The notes under the pieces: generated by a model | The model's database searches: none | Seen by the model: the letters and a program-made list of their open reading frames with translations, nothing else | Told to the model about the DNA's origin: nothing | Source: Fimenecus sp045594885 | Lineage (GTDB): Bacteria > Bacillota > Clostridia > Oscillospirales > Acutalibacteraceae | NCBI GenBank assembly: GCA_045594885.1 | Contig: JAZNZJ010000012.1 | Coordinates: 11,358 to 75,357, forward strand | DNA: 64,000 bases | Direction of reading: 5' to 3' | In this document: piece by piece, positions 33,145-41,844 of the stretch | Numbering within the stretch: the first letter of the stretch is position 1 | How the letters are laid out: every line of letters starts with the position of its first letter | Program-made: the position numbers and the translations under genes

Positions 33145-33178
33145 AAAGAATTGTCCTATAATCAAAGGGCGATTCTTT
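33145..33178 (+). terminator. Stem-loop between tig and clpP
   Basis: AAAGAATTGTCC and GGGCGATTCTTT form a 12-pair stem with two G-U pairs and a 10-base loop, followed by AATACTTTT. It may partly terminate tig transcripts. Confidence 0.6.
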
Positions 33179-33209
33179 AATACTTTTAACGGAAACAGGA
33201 GGTTTTATT

Positions 33210-33791
33210 ATGGCACTTGTACCATACGTTGTCGAACAGACAAACAGAGGGGAAAGACAGTACGATATTTTTTCAAGACTTCTCAATGATAGAATTATCG
33301 TTTTGTCAGATGAGGTAAATGATGCAACTGCATCTTTGGTGGTAGCTCAGCTCTTGTATCTTGAGGGTCAGGACAGTGAAAAAGACATTAGCCTTTATAT
33401 TAACAGTCCGGGTGGTTCAGTTTCTGCAGGCCTTGCAATTTATGATACAATGCAGTATATAAAATGTGATGTTTCAACTATTTGTATGGGTATGGCAGCA
33501 AGTATGGGTGCATTTCTTCTTTCATCAGGTGCTAAGGGCAAGAGATATGCATTACCAAACAGCGAAATTATGATTCATCAGCCATTGGGCGGTGCACAGG
33601 GTCAGGCAACTGATATAAAAATTGCTGCAGAGCATATTCTCAGAACAAGAGAAAAACTCAATAAAATTCTTGCAGAAAACACAGGAAAACCGATTGAACA
33701 GATTGCTCTTGATACAGAACGTGATAATTGGCTCTCTGCACAGGAAGCAATGGATTACGGCATTGTTGATAAGGTCTTCTATAAGAGATAA
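33210..33791 (+). CDS. clpP: ATP-dependent Clp protease proteolytic subunit
   Basis: ClpP forms the tetradecameric peptidase chamber that works with ClpX or ClpC. The 193-residue protein has the catalytic Ser98 in GMAASMGAF and His123 in IMIHQPLGG, with the third residue Asp in the later TERDNWL region. Length and sequence are canonical. RBS ACAGGAGG precedes ATG 33210. It lies 11 bases before clpX, so the two subunits are made together. Confidence 0.97.
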   Translation: MALVPYVVEQTNRGERQYDIFSRLLNDRIIVLSDEVNDATASLVVAQLLYLEGQDSEKDISLYINSPGGSVSAGLAIYDTMQYIKCDVSTICMGMAASMGAFLLSSGAKGKRYALPNSEIMIHQPLGGAQGQATDIKIAAEHILRTREKLNKILAENTGKPIEQIALDTERDNWLSAQEAMDYGIVDKVFYKR

Positions 33792-33802
33792 GGAGCTTGT
33801 TT

Positions 33803-35071
33803 ATGGCAAGAGAAAATGATAAGGAAAGAGCTGTAAGATGTTCCTTTTGCGGAAGAACACAAGAACAGGTTGAAAAACTTATTGCCGGTCCGGGTGTTTA
33901 TATTTGTGACGAGTGTATTGAACTTTGCTTGGGCATTATTGATGGCAGGTCAGAACCCGATTACAGAAAAAATGTAAAAAAGCAAAAGAATGATGAAAAA
34001 GTTCTTCCAAAACCACAAGAAATTAAGGCTAAACTTGACGAATATGTAGTAGGTCAGGAAGAAGCAAAAAAGATTTTAAGTGTTTCTGTTTATAATCACT
34101 ATAAAAGAATATACCGTGGTCAGAATGCAAACGTTGACATTCAAAAGAGTAATGTTGTTCTTTTAGGTCCTACAGGCGTGGGCAAAACTGCACTTGCACA
34201 GACCCTCGCTAAAATAATTGATGTACCTTTTGCTATTGCTGATGCAACAACTCTCACTGAAGCAGGTTATGTTGGTGAAGATGTTGAAAACATCTTGTTA
34301 AGACTTATTCAGGCTGCTGATTATGATGTTGAAAAGGCTCAATACGGCATTATTTATGTTGATGAAATTGACAAGATTGCAAGAAAGAGCGAAAATCCAT
34401 CTATTACACGTGATGTAAGCGGTGAAGGTGTTCAGCAGGCACTGCTTAAAATTCTTGAAGGTACAGTTTCAAACGTACCTCCTCAGGGTGGCAGAAAACA
34501 TCCGCAACAGGAATTCATTCAGATTGACACTTCTAATATACTTTTTATTTGCGGTGGTGCATTTGACGGAATTGAAAAGATTGTTGAAAAGAGAAGTGGA
34601 AATTCAGGTCTCGGTTTTGGTGCTGAAATAAAGAATAAAGCAGAATTTGAAAAAGAAGATGTTTATTCAAAGGTAATCGCACAGGACCTTGTTAAATTTG
34701 GATTAATTCCTGAATTGGTAGGTCGTGTTCCGGTTATAACTGCTTTGAAACAGCTTTCTAAAGAAGATTTGATTAAGATTTTAACAGAACCTAAAAATGC
34801 TCTTATAAAGCAATTTAAAGCATTATTTAATATGGATGATGTTGAACTTGAGTTTACTGATGATGCTCTTATGGCAGTTGCTGAAAAAACACTTGAAAAT
34901 AAAACGGGTGCAAGAGGACTTCGTGGCATAATGGAAAGTGTGCTTATGCCTATTATGTACGAAACACCATCGGATTCAACAATTTCGAAAGTTATTATTA
35001 CTCGTGATTGTGTAATCAATAACGGTAATCCTGAAATTATTTATAATAATATTAAAAAGAAAAATGCTTAA
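33803..35071 (+). CDS. clpX: ClpX ATPase, specificity subunit of Clp protease
   Basis: ClpX is the hexameric AAA+ unfoldase that feeds substrates to ClpP. The 422-residue protein starts with a C4 zinc-binding domain (CSFC and CDEC) and has Walker A GPTGVGKTALAQ at about 120, then the pore segment GYVGEDVE and Walker B IIYVDEIDK, and the sensor 2 arginine in TGARGLRG. The longer frame from TTG 33797 is excluded by the RBS AAGGAG before ATG 33803. Confidence 0.97.
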   Translation: MARENDKERAVRCSFCGRTQEQVEKLIAGPGVYICDECIELCLGIIDGRSEPDYRKNVKKQKNDEKVLPKPQEIKAKLDEYVVGQEEAKKILSVSVYNHYKRIYRGQNANVDIQKSNVVLLGPTGVGKTALAQTLAKIIDVPFAIADATTLTEAGYVGEDVENILLRLIQAADYDVEKAQYGIIYVDEIDKIARKSENPSITRDVSGEGVQQALLKILEGTVSNVPPQGGRKHPQQEFIQIDTSNILFICGGAFDGIEKIVEKRSGNSGLGFGAEIKNKAEFEKEDVYSKVIAQDLVKFGLIPELVGRVPVITALKQLSKEDLIKILTEPKNALIKQFKALFNMDDVELEFTDDALMAVAEKTLENKTGARGLRGIMESVLMPIMYETPSDSTISKVIITRDCVINNGNPEIIYNNIKKKNA

Positions 35072-35085
35072 ATAATAGTTTTGAA

Positions 35086-35110
35086 AAGCCACGGTTTTAT
35101 TCCGTGGCTT
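35086..35110 (+). terminator. Stem-loop after clpX
   Basis: AAGCCACGG and CCGTGGCTT form a 9-pair stem with a 7-base loop, but no T run follows. It may be a weak terminator or an RNA-stabilising hairpin. Confidence 0.5.
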
Positions 35111-35131
35111 ACAATATATTTGGAGTGTAAA

Positions 35132-36037
35132 ATGAAGGTTAAATCGACATTTTTATTATTTTTAACGGCAATAATATGGGGCTTTGCATTCGTTGCACAA
35201 AGAGTGGGTGCTGATTTTGTAGGTGCATTTACTTTTAACGGAATTCGCTTTTTATTGGGCTCGTTATCATTAATTCCCGTAATTTTAATTTTTGAAAAAG
35301 AAAAATATAAAAAAACAAAAATGCTAAAAACATTTACTTCTGCACTATTGGCGGGAGTTGTTCTGTTTATAGCTTCCACACTTCAGCAATTTGGAGTTGA
35401 GTTGACAGGTAGTGCGGGCAAAGCGGGATTTTTAACAGGCTTGTACATAGTTTTAGTGCCGATTTTAAGATTGTTTATGGGCAAAAAGACTAATATCTTA
35501 ACAGTGTTTGGTGCGGTTTTTGCACTTGTAGGATTGTTTTTACTTTGCATGAATGGCGATAAAATCAGTTTCTCTATCGGTGATATTGTGCTGATAATTG
35601 GTGCATTTTTCTGGGCATCACATATTTTAATAGTTGATAAGTTTGTCAATGATATAAGTCCATTAAAATTTAGTATGTTCCAATTCTTTACTTGCGGAAT
35701 ATTAAGTATGATATTTGCATTGTTTACTGAAAATATTGAGATTTCTGCAATAAAAAGTGCAGGAATACCAATTCTCTATGGCGGTATTATGTCGGTAGGT
35801 GTAGCTTATACTTGTCAGATTTTAGGTCAAAAAAATTCTGACCCGACTTTTGCGTCAATTGTCTTTTCAACTGAATCGGTATTCAGTGCGATAGGTGGCG
35901 CTTTAATTCTAAATGAGATTATGTCGGGAAGAAGTTACCTTGGTTGCATATTAATGTTTATCGGCATTGTTTTGTCACAATTAGATATAAAAGAAATAAA
36001 GAAAAAACTCAACTTAACCAAACAAATTCAAAAATGA
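35132..36037 (+). CDS. EamA/DMT-family transporter
   Basis: The 301-residue protein has about ten transmembrane helices in two EamA repeats. The first begins WGFAFVAQRVGADFVGAFTFNG and the second includes IIGAFFWASHILIVDKF. Drug/metabolite transporters of this type export or import small metabolites; the substrate is unknown. The frame extends to 35081 through the clpX stem-loop, but RBS TTGGAGTG before ATG 35132 gives a normal start. Its promoter is not clear. Confidence 0.87.
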   Translation: MKVKSTFLLFLTAIIWGFAFVAQRVGADFVGAFTFNGIRFLLGSLSLIPVILIFEKEKYKKTKMLKTFTSALLAGVVLFIASTLQQFGVELTGSAGKAGFLTGLYIVLVPILRLFMGKKTNILTVFGAVFALVGLFLLCMNGDKISFSIGDIVLIIGAFFWASHILIVDKFVNDISPLKFSMFQFFTCGILSMIFALFTENIEISAIKSAGIPILYGGIMSVGVAYTCQILGQKNSDPTFASIVFSTESVFSAIGGALILNEIMSGRSYLGCILMFIGIVLSQLDIKEIKKKLNLTKQIQK

Positions 36038-36065
36038 CACATTTATTACATTTTACACAATCATA

Positions 36066-36094
36066 TTGACATTTTACATCTTATTAAGTACAAT
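36066..36094 (+). promoter_or_regulatory. Promoter of the glycosylphosphotransferase gene
   Basis: A perfect TTGACA (36066-36071) and TACAAT (36089-36094) are 17 bases apart, 35 bases before ATG 36130. Confidence 0.72.
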
Positions 36095-36129
36095 AACGAC
36101 AAGTAGTGAAATCCTTGTTGGAGGATAAA

Positions 36130-37500
36130 ATGGATATATTGCATAAATTTCAAAAAACAATAATTTTCATAATAAAAGCTACAATGTATGTTTGCTTAAT
36201 ATGGACATTTTTTATAGTGTTCAGTACAGAATATGAATGGCTTGTTCGTCCTTCAAGAACAACGGGTGTTACTTTTGTTACATTCTGCGTACTTGAGGCT
36301 GCTTTGGTGTCTGTTTACGGCGGTTATGCTTTGGGCAGATTTAAAAGTAAACCCATTATTATTTCTCTGTCAATTTCAACAATTTTGACTGACCTCGTAA
36401 CTCATTTGCAGCTTTGTATTATGAATGTCAACGAAAATAATAATGAGTATTTTGTATATGAAGCACCGCATTTACTTTTGTTAGTTATGATTATTCAGGT
36501 TTCGCTGATAATTCTTTTTACTTATTTCGGTCATATGGTTTATTTTACAATAAATCAACCCGAAAAATGTTGCGTTATTACCAATTCTGAAGAATCGTTA
36601 AACAATATTATGCCAAAAATAATGCGATATAAAAAGCAGTATAATGTTGTGGAAATGTTGCATTATTCTTCAAAACGTGTGTTTGATGTTATCAATGATT
36701 GTGATACGGTTTTTCTTTATGACGTACCCTCAAAAGAAAAAGTCATTTTAAATGAGTATTGCTATGCAAACAATAAAAACATTTATTTTAATTTTGAAAT
36801 GAATGACGTAGTAATGCTTGGTGCAAAAACAGCAATGTTAGATGATAAACCATTGGTATCTGCTGTTGTGCGTGACCTTACATTTGAACAGAAAGTGGTT
36901 AAACGTACAATGGATATTTTAATATCAATAGTCGGTCTTGTTGTTTGTGGTCCGATTATGTTGATTTGTGCAGCACTCATCAAAGCAGAAGATGGTGGCA
37001 AAGTATTCTTCAGACAGTTAAGAGCAACAAAGGGCGGTAAATTGTTTAATGTTTATAAGTTCAGAACAATGAGTGAGAATAATTCTGTTAACCGTTCCGT
37101 AACATCAAATGACGACCGAATAACAAAGGTCGGCAAAATATTGCGTAAATACAGAATTGATGAATTGCCGCAGTTATTTAACATTCTTAAAGGCGATATG
37201 AGTGTTGTTGGCCCACGTCCTGAAATGGTAGAAAATGTTGACAAATATACTCAAGATTTACCTGAGTTTTCTTATAGATTAAGAGTCAAAGGTGGATTAA
37301 CCGGTTATGCTCAAATTGCAGGTAAATATAATACTTCACCCAAAGATAAATTGGTGCTTGACTTGATGTATATTGAAAAATACAGTCTTTTGTTGGATTT
37401 CAAACTTATTCTACAGACAGTTACTGTATTGCTCAGAGCAGGTGACAGCACAAAAGCATTTGGTAAAAAAGAAAATAAATATCATTTTACTGATAAATAA
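36130..37500 (+). CDS. Polyprenyl glycosylphosphotransferase (sugar transferase)
   Basis: This type of enzyme transfers a sugar phosphate from a nucleotide sugar to undecaprenyl phosphate and starts exopolysaccharide or glycan assembly. The 456-residue protein has about four N-terminal transmembrane helices (1-145) and a variable middle. The bacterial sugar transferase domain starts at about 257 (VKRTMDILISIVGLVV), then shows FRQLRATKGGKLFNVYKFRTM, the DELPQL and GDMSVVGPRPE motifs, and GGLTGYAQI. RBS GGAGGAT precedes ATG 36130. It stands alone between its own promoter and terminator. The linked sugar is unknown. Confidence 0.9.
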   Translation: MDILHKFQKTIIFIIKATMYVCLIWTFFIVFSTEYEWLVRPSRTTGVTFVTFCVLEAALVSVYGGYALGRFKSKPIIISLSISTILTDLVTHLQLCIMNVNENNNEYFVYEAPHLLLLVMIIQVSLIILFTYFGHMVYFTINQPEKCCVITNSEESLNNIMPKIMRYKKQYNVVEMLHYSSKRVFDVINDCDTVFLYDVPSKEKVILNEYCYANNKNIYFNFEMNDVVMLGAKTAMLDDKPLVSAVVRDLTFEQKVVKRTMDILISIVGLVVCGPIMLICAALIKAEDGGKVFFRQLRATKGGKLFNVYKFRTMSENNSVNRSVTSNDDRITKVGKILRKYRIDELPQLFNILKGDMSVVGPRPEMVENVDKYTQDLPEFSYRLRVKGGLTGYAQIAGKYNTSPKDKLVLDLMYIEKYSLLLDFKLILQTVTVLLRAGDSTKAFGKKENKYHFTDK

Positions 37501-37504
37501 TTTC

Positions 37505-37531
37505 AAAAGCTTCAGAGTTTCTGAAGCTTTT
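37505..37531 (+). terminator. Intrinsic terminator of the glycosylphosphotransferase gene
   Basis: AAAAGCTTCAGA and TCTGAAGCTTTT form a perfect 12-pair stem with a 3-base loop, followed by T-rich sequence. Confidence 0.85.
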
Positions 37532-37545
37532 ATTTATATAAATAG

Positions 37546-37574
37546 TTGTTAAGAGTTCGGTTTTGTGTTATACT
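37546..37574 (+). promoter_or_regulatory. Promoter of the LCP-like to folate gene run
   Basis: TTGTTA (37546-37551) and TATACT (37569-37574) are 17 bases apart, 30 bases before the LCP-like gene. Confidence 0.55.
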
Positions 37575-37603
37575 AAATAAAATATTGTTTAATGGTGCCA
37601 AAA

Positions 37604-38419
37604 ATGAATCGTAATAAAAATTTATTTAATGAAAATAAAAAGAATACAAGTAATAGTAATTTTAAATATTTTATTATTGCTTTTTCTGTGTTTGTATTAA
37701 TTGTTGCAGTTTTTTCTGTTGTTTATTTTATGTACTCCCTTGATTTCGATTTTAATAATATTGTTGACAGCACTACGGAATCAACATCACTTAATAGTAT
37801 TGAAGATTCTACAAATATACTCTCTGTTGAAACACTGTCCGGAAAATCCAATATATTATTCATCTGTGAAGAAGATGAAAATATAGAATTAAGTTTTGTG
37901 GTTGCGACCGATTTTGATTCTAAAAAAATGAATGTGCTGTCAGTTGTTATTGATAGTGATTTATATAAAGAAAATTCTGTTAATGGTGCTAAGTTATATA
38001 TTGAGACTAATTACGGAATAAAAATCGACAAATATGTCATCACTAATAAAACACAAGCAAAAGAAATTTTGTCTTTGTTTGACGGGTTTAGAGTTAATGT
38101 AGAAAAAAATATTGATTATAAGTCAAAAGATTTTAATCTTCAACTAGATGAAGGATATCAATATTTATCATCAGAATTGATATTTAATTATTTGCTTATA
38201 AGCGACAATTCTACAAGAGAAACAATATTTTGTGATTTAATTAATTCTGTTTTAAAGAAAGAATACATTGACAATTCGCAGAAGTTATTTACATCATTTG
38301 TAAGAAATTGTGAAACTGATATTTCAGTAATTGACTATTCTGAAAATATAGAAAATCTCAATATTTATGTCAACGCAAACGATAAGTTTTTACCTTTGCC
38401 TTGGAGTGATAAACAATGA
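37604..38419 (+). CDS. Diverged LytR-CpsA-Psr (LCP)-like membrane protein
   Basis: The roughly 271-residue protein has an N-terminal transmembrane helix (about 25-46), a Ser/Thr-rich linker and an extracytoplasmic domain. Its order of strands (SNILFIC, FDSKKMNVLSVVIDSDLY, KIDKYVITNK, FDGFRVNVEKNIDYKSKDF, LDEGYQYLSSELIFNYLL) follows the LCP ligase fold. In active LCP proteins the corresponding places read SIPRDT and YVRxR. Here the arginines are missing, so pyrophosphate-lipid binding may be lost. The start could be ATG 37592, but GGTG at 37594-37597 favours 37604. ATGA overlap couples it to the next gene. Confidence 0.5.
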   Translation: MNRNKNLFNENKKNTSNSNFKYFIIAFSVFVLIVAVFSVVYFMYSLDFDFNNIVDSTTESTSLNSIEDSTNILSVETLSGKSNILFICEEDENIELSFVVATDFDSKKMNVLSVVIDSDLYKENSVNGAKLYIETNYGIKIDKYVITNKTQAKEILSLFDGFRVNVEKNIDYKSKDFNLQLDEGYQYLSSELIFNYLLISDNSTRETIFCDLINSVLKKEYIDNSQKLFTSFVRNCETDISVIDYSENIENLNIYVNANDKFLPLPWSDKQ

Positions 38420-39594
38420 ATAAAAAGCGAGTAGCAGGTTTTATTTTAATTGTTGTTTTTGCGTTTTCAATGCTATTTGGCAACACTATTGCAAACGGAA
38501 TAAATGATTACATTGATTACAAAAAAATAAATGATGATATGCCCAATACAATTGAAAGAGAGTATTTTAATGAAGAATTGGGTTACAGAACATATTACTA
38601 TTATAATAATCTGACAGATGAACAAAAAACGGCATATATAACAGTTTTTTCTCAAATGATTGGTTTTCAAGAGTCGAGAAGAATCGCAATCAATGCAGAT
38701 GATATTGAAAAGATTTTTGTAGCAGTTCTTTATGATAATCCTCAGATTTTTTGGGTGGATTCAAATTTTAAATATTATGATTATGAAGGCTCGGTACAAT
38801 TGAATCTTACATACAGAAATACCCAAGAAGAAGCTGACGAAATCAATGAAAATCTTAATGATAAGATTGCACAGATTATGTCATCAATGGATAATAACTT
38901 AAGTGATTATGATATTGAAAAATATCTGCACGATTATGTATGTGAAAATACGGTCTATGATGAAGCGACATTAGGTAAAACGGGCGATACGGCATACAGT
39001 TCACTTCTTGATGGTAAAACTGTTTGCGAGGGTTATGCAAGAGCAATGCAGATTTTGCTTGACCGTGCAGGCATTAAAAATTATGTTGTGATAGGTGATG
39101 GTGTAACCGAAGAGGGAACAAACGCACATATGTGGAATATCGTAGAGATTAATGGTGAGAATTACCACCTTGATGCTACATGGAATGACACAACTATTGA
39201 TAATAGATACGGGTATCTGTATTTTAATGTTACAGATGATTTTATATCGAATGACCACATAAACATTGTTCCTGCTGATAATAATTGCACTTCAACAAAA
39301 TACAATTATTACATGATGAATAACTTGTATATAGAAAATTTTGATAGCCTAAATGATTTGATTAATCCCGTTTCAAATGCCTTAAAAAATGGCGAAAACT
39401 TTGTTGAAATTCTTTTTTCAAATGAAGAAAATTTGAAAAAAGTTATAGGAATAATTGAAAAAGATAATTATAAATTCTTTAAATTCATTGAGAAAACTAT
39501 TAAAAATAGTGGCAGAGATTTCTCAATGGAAGAAATTGAATATTTGACTATTGATGAACACAATTATTTATGTTTGATTTATAAAGAAGGTTGA
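38416..39594 (+). CDS. Transglutaminase-like domain protein, membrane-anchored
   Basis: The 392-residue protein has an N-terminal hydrophobic anchor (about 5-27), a helical region and a transglutaminase-like core with the Cys-His-Asp triad: Cys204 in TVCEGYARAMQ, His238 in NAHMWN and Asp253 in YHLDATWND. Microbial proteins of this type act as extracytoplasmic peptidases or cross-linkers; the substrate is unknown. Its start overlaps the LCP-like gene by 4 bases and folE follows 4 bases after its stop, so the folate genes seem to depend on upstream transcription. Confidence 0.82.
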   Translation: MNKKRVAGFILIVVFAFSMLFGNTIANGINDYIDYKKINDDMPNTIEREYFNEELGYRTYYYYNNLTDEQKTAYITVFSQMIGFQESRRIAINADDIEKIFVAVLYDNPQIFWVDSNFKYYDYEGSVQLNLTYRNTQEEADEINENLNDKIAQIMSSMDNNLSDYDIEKYLHDYVCENTVYDEATLGKTGDTAYSSLLDGKTVCEGYARAMQILLDRAGIKNYVVIGDGVTEEGTNAHMWNIVEINGENYHLDATWNDTTIDNRYGYLYFNVTDDFISNDHINIVPADNNCTSTKYNYYMMNNLYIENFDSLNDLINPVSNALKNGENFVEILFSNEENLKKVIGIIEKDNYKFFKFIEKTIKNSGRDFSMEEIEYLTIDEHNYLCLIYKEG

Positions 39595-39598
39595 TGTA

Positions 39599-40162
39599 AT
39601 GGATAAAGAAAGAATAGAAAGAGCTTTTAGAGAGATTCTTATTGCTATTGGCGAAGACCCTGACCGTGAAGGCTTGGTTGAAACTCCAAAACGTGTAGCA
39701 AATATGTATGAAGAAATATTTTTAGGACTAACAGAGAATCCCGAAAAGCATTTAAAGATGTTTCGTGAAGGTCAAAGTGATGAAATTGTAATTGTACGTG
39801 ATATTCCAATGTATTCAATGTGCGAACATCACTTTTTGCCATTTGTAGGCAGAGCACATATTGCATATATTCCTAATGATGATGGTCTTGTAATTGGGCT
39901 CTCAAAACTTGCAAGAATTGTTAACAGCTATGCTCGTCGTCCTCAATTACAGGAAAGACTTACAGCACAAATTGCAGATTTTATTCAGAAAGAAATGAAT
40001 CCTAAAGGTGTTGCGGTTGTAATTGAAGCAGAACATCTCTGTATGACAATGAGAGGAATCAAAGCGGCGGGCTCACAGACTCAGACATCTGCTTTGCGTG
40101 GAAGTATAAGAAAGGATGCCCGTACAAGAGCTGAAGTTATGACACTTCTGGGTAGCAAATGA
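39599..40162 (+). CDS. folE: GTP cyclohydrolase I
   Basis: FolE makes 7,8-dihydroneopterin triphosphate from GTP, the first step of folate synthesis. The 187-residue protein has the zinc and active-site motif SMCEHHFLPFVGRAH at about 77, the GLSKLARIVN segment and the C-terminal TMRGIKAAGSQTQTSALRGS with the last zinc Cys in EHLCMTMRG. It has the usual length. It begins the block folE-folP-folB-folK, with start and stop overlaps between most members. Confidence 0.97.
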   Translation: MDKERIERAFREILIAIGEDPDREGLVETPKRVANMYEEIFLGLTENPEKHLKMFREGQSDEIVIVRDIPMYSMCEHHFLPFVGRAHIAYIPNDDGLVIGLSKLARIVNSYARRPQLQERLTAQIADFIQKEMNPKGVAVVIEAEHLCMTMRGIKAAGSQTQTSALRGSIRKDARTRAEVMTLLGSK

Positions 40163-40986
40163 TGTTTTCAGGTAAAGATTTTAGTTTTCCGTTAGGTAAA
40201 AAAACCTACATTATGGGAATTCTCAATGTTACGGCTGATTCGTTTTTTGACGGTGGTCTTTACAATACACCTTCAAGTGCTCTTGAGCATACAAAAAAGA
40301 TGATTTCAGAAGGTGCGGACATAATTGATATTGGTGCACAATCAACTCGTCCGGGCTGTACAAGACTTTCTGCCGATGAAGAATTGTCAATTATTAAAGA
40401 ATACCTTCCAATGCTTTACAATGAAACGGGTGCTGTTATTTCTGTTGATACATTTTATCCCGAAGTAGCCGAATACGCACTTCAAAATGGCGCTTCAGTC
40501 ATCAATGATGTTAGCGGTTGTTTTAATGATAAAATGGCAAAACTTGTTGCTCAATATTGTTGCGGTTGGGTAATTATGCATACCGGTGGTGGAGATGCTC
40601 AAACTGTACCCCAATATGAAAAAAGTGTTACTGAAGATGTAAATTCCTTTTTTAATGGTATTCTAAAAAAATGTGAACAATACGGTATCGATAAAAAACA
40701 GATAATGCTTGATATTGGTATAGGCTTTGGTAAAACATATGAGCAAAATATTGAACTTATAAAGAACGTTAAGCAACTAAAAATTAAAAATGTTGCACTT
40801 TTAACGGCTCTTTCGTCAAAACGTGTTATAGCAACAGCGACAAACACTGACGGTTATGATAGAGTTTACGGCACAATTGCCGGTAATGTGTTGGCTGTTA
40901 AAGGTGGCACTGACTTTATAAGAGTGCATAATGTTAGAGAAAATGCTTTAGCTGTAAAGATGGCTGACGCAATTATCAGGGGTTAA
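40159..40986 (+). CDS. folP: Dihydropteroate synthase
   Basis: FolP condenses dihydropterin pyrophosphate with p-aminobenzoate and is the sulfonamide target. The 275-residue TIM-barrel protein has the signature MGILNVTADSFFDGG, then DIGAQSTRPG, SVDTFYPEVA, VINDVSG and the late phosphate-binding RVHNVRE. ATG 40159 overlaps the folE stop; the adjacent ATG 40162 is an alternative with one residue less. The gene is 1 base away from folB. Confidence 0.96.
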   Translation: MMFSGKDFSFPLGKKTYIMGILNVTADSFFDGGLYNTPSSALEHTKKMISEGADIIDIGAQSTRPGCTRLSADEELSIIKEYLPMLYNETGAVISVDTFYPEVAEYALQNGASVINDVSGCFNDKMAKLVAQYCCGWVIMHTGGGDAQTVPQYEKSVTEDVNSFFNGILKKCEQYGIDKKQIMLDIGIGFGKTYEQNIELIKNVKQLKIKNVALLTALSSKRVIATATNTDGYDRVYGTIAGNVLAVKGGTDFIRVHNVRENALAVKMADAIIRG

Positions 40987-40987
40987 T

Positions 40988-41350
40988 ATGGATAAAATTA
41001 TTGTTAAAGACTTAAAACTTTTCTGTTATCACGGAGTAAATCCTGAAGAAAAAATTGACGGACAGAATTTTATATTTGATATTGAAGCGGATATCGATTT
41101 GTCAAAACCTTGCGTAAGTGATAATGTTGATGATACTGTAAGTTATGCTAAAATTATTAAAACAGTACGTCGTGTTGCACAGAGTGAAAAGAATGATTTG
41201 CTTGAAAGAGTGGCGCAAAGAGTTGCAGATGAGATTTTAAATGAATTCAAAAAAATAGAAACAGTTAAAATTCTGTTAAAAAAGCCCGAAGCACCAATTA
41301 AAGCGGACTTTTCTTATGTTGCAGTTGAAATCGTGAGGAAAAGAGTATGA
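40988..41350 (+). CDS. folB: Dihydroneopterin aldolase
   Basis: FolB splits dihydroneopterin into 6-hydroxymethyl-dihydropterin and glycolaldehyde. The 120-residue protein has the conserved start IIVKDLKLFCYHGVNPEEK with the active-site Glu, the DTVSYAKI segment, and the Lys in KPEAPIKADF. It overlaps folK by 4 bases. Confidence 0.93.
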   Translation: MDKIIVKDLKLFCYHGVNPEEKIDGQNFIFDIEADIDLSKPCVSDNVDDTVSYAKIIKTVRRVAQSEKNDLLERVAQRVADEILNEFKKIETVKILLKKPEAPIKADFSYVAVEIVRKRV

Positions 41351-41829
41351 AGGCATATCTTGGAATAGGTACAAATTTAGGCGACCGAATGCAAAATCTT
41401 GCTGATGCGATTTCATCAATTAATCTTTTGCCTTTTACCAAGGTTGCAGACTGTTCAAATGTTTATGAAACTGACCCTGTTGGTTATGAAAATCAAAATG
41501 ATTTTTTAAACATTGTTGTAGAAGTTGAAACTGGACTTAATTCTGACAATCTTCTCGGTGCGGTACTTGGTATTGAAGCGGGATTGGGCAGAGTTCGTAC
41601 AATTAAAAATGGACCTCGCATTATCGACATTGATGTGCTTTTATATGAAAATGAAATCAAAAATACTGAAACATTGATTTTGCCACATCCTCGAATGATG
41701 GAACGTGATTTTGTTTTAAAACCATTGCTTGATTTGAATTTTGAAGATGTATTAGAACGAGAAAAAGTTGAAAAAGCTCTTTCAAATAATGGTGTGCGTT
41801 TTTACTGTTCAAAGGAAAATTTATATTGA
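41347..41829 (+). CDS. folK: HPPK: hydroxymethyl-dihydropterin pyrophosphokinase
   Basis: FolK transfers pyrophosphate from ATP to 6-hydroxymethyl-dihydropterin, giving the FolP substrate. The 160-residue protein has GIGTNLGDRMQNL at the start, VYETDPVG, the GLGRVRTIKNGPRIIDIDVLLY core with the metal-binding aspartates, and LPHPRMMERDFVL. It completes the set folE, folP, folB, folK. Dihydrofolate synthase and reductase are not in the window. Confidence 0.96.
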   Translation: MKAYLGIGTNLGDRMQNLADAISSINLLPFTKVADCSNVYETDPVGYENQNDFLNIVVEVETGLNSDNLLGAVLGIEAGLGRVRTIKNGPRIIDIDVLLYENEIKNTETLILPHPRMMERDFVLKPLLDLNFEDVLEREKVEKALSNNGVRFYCSKENLY

Positions 41830-41844
41830 TTTTATAGGTGGCTT

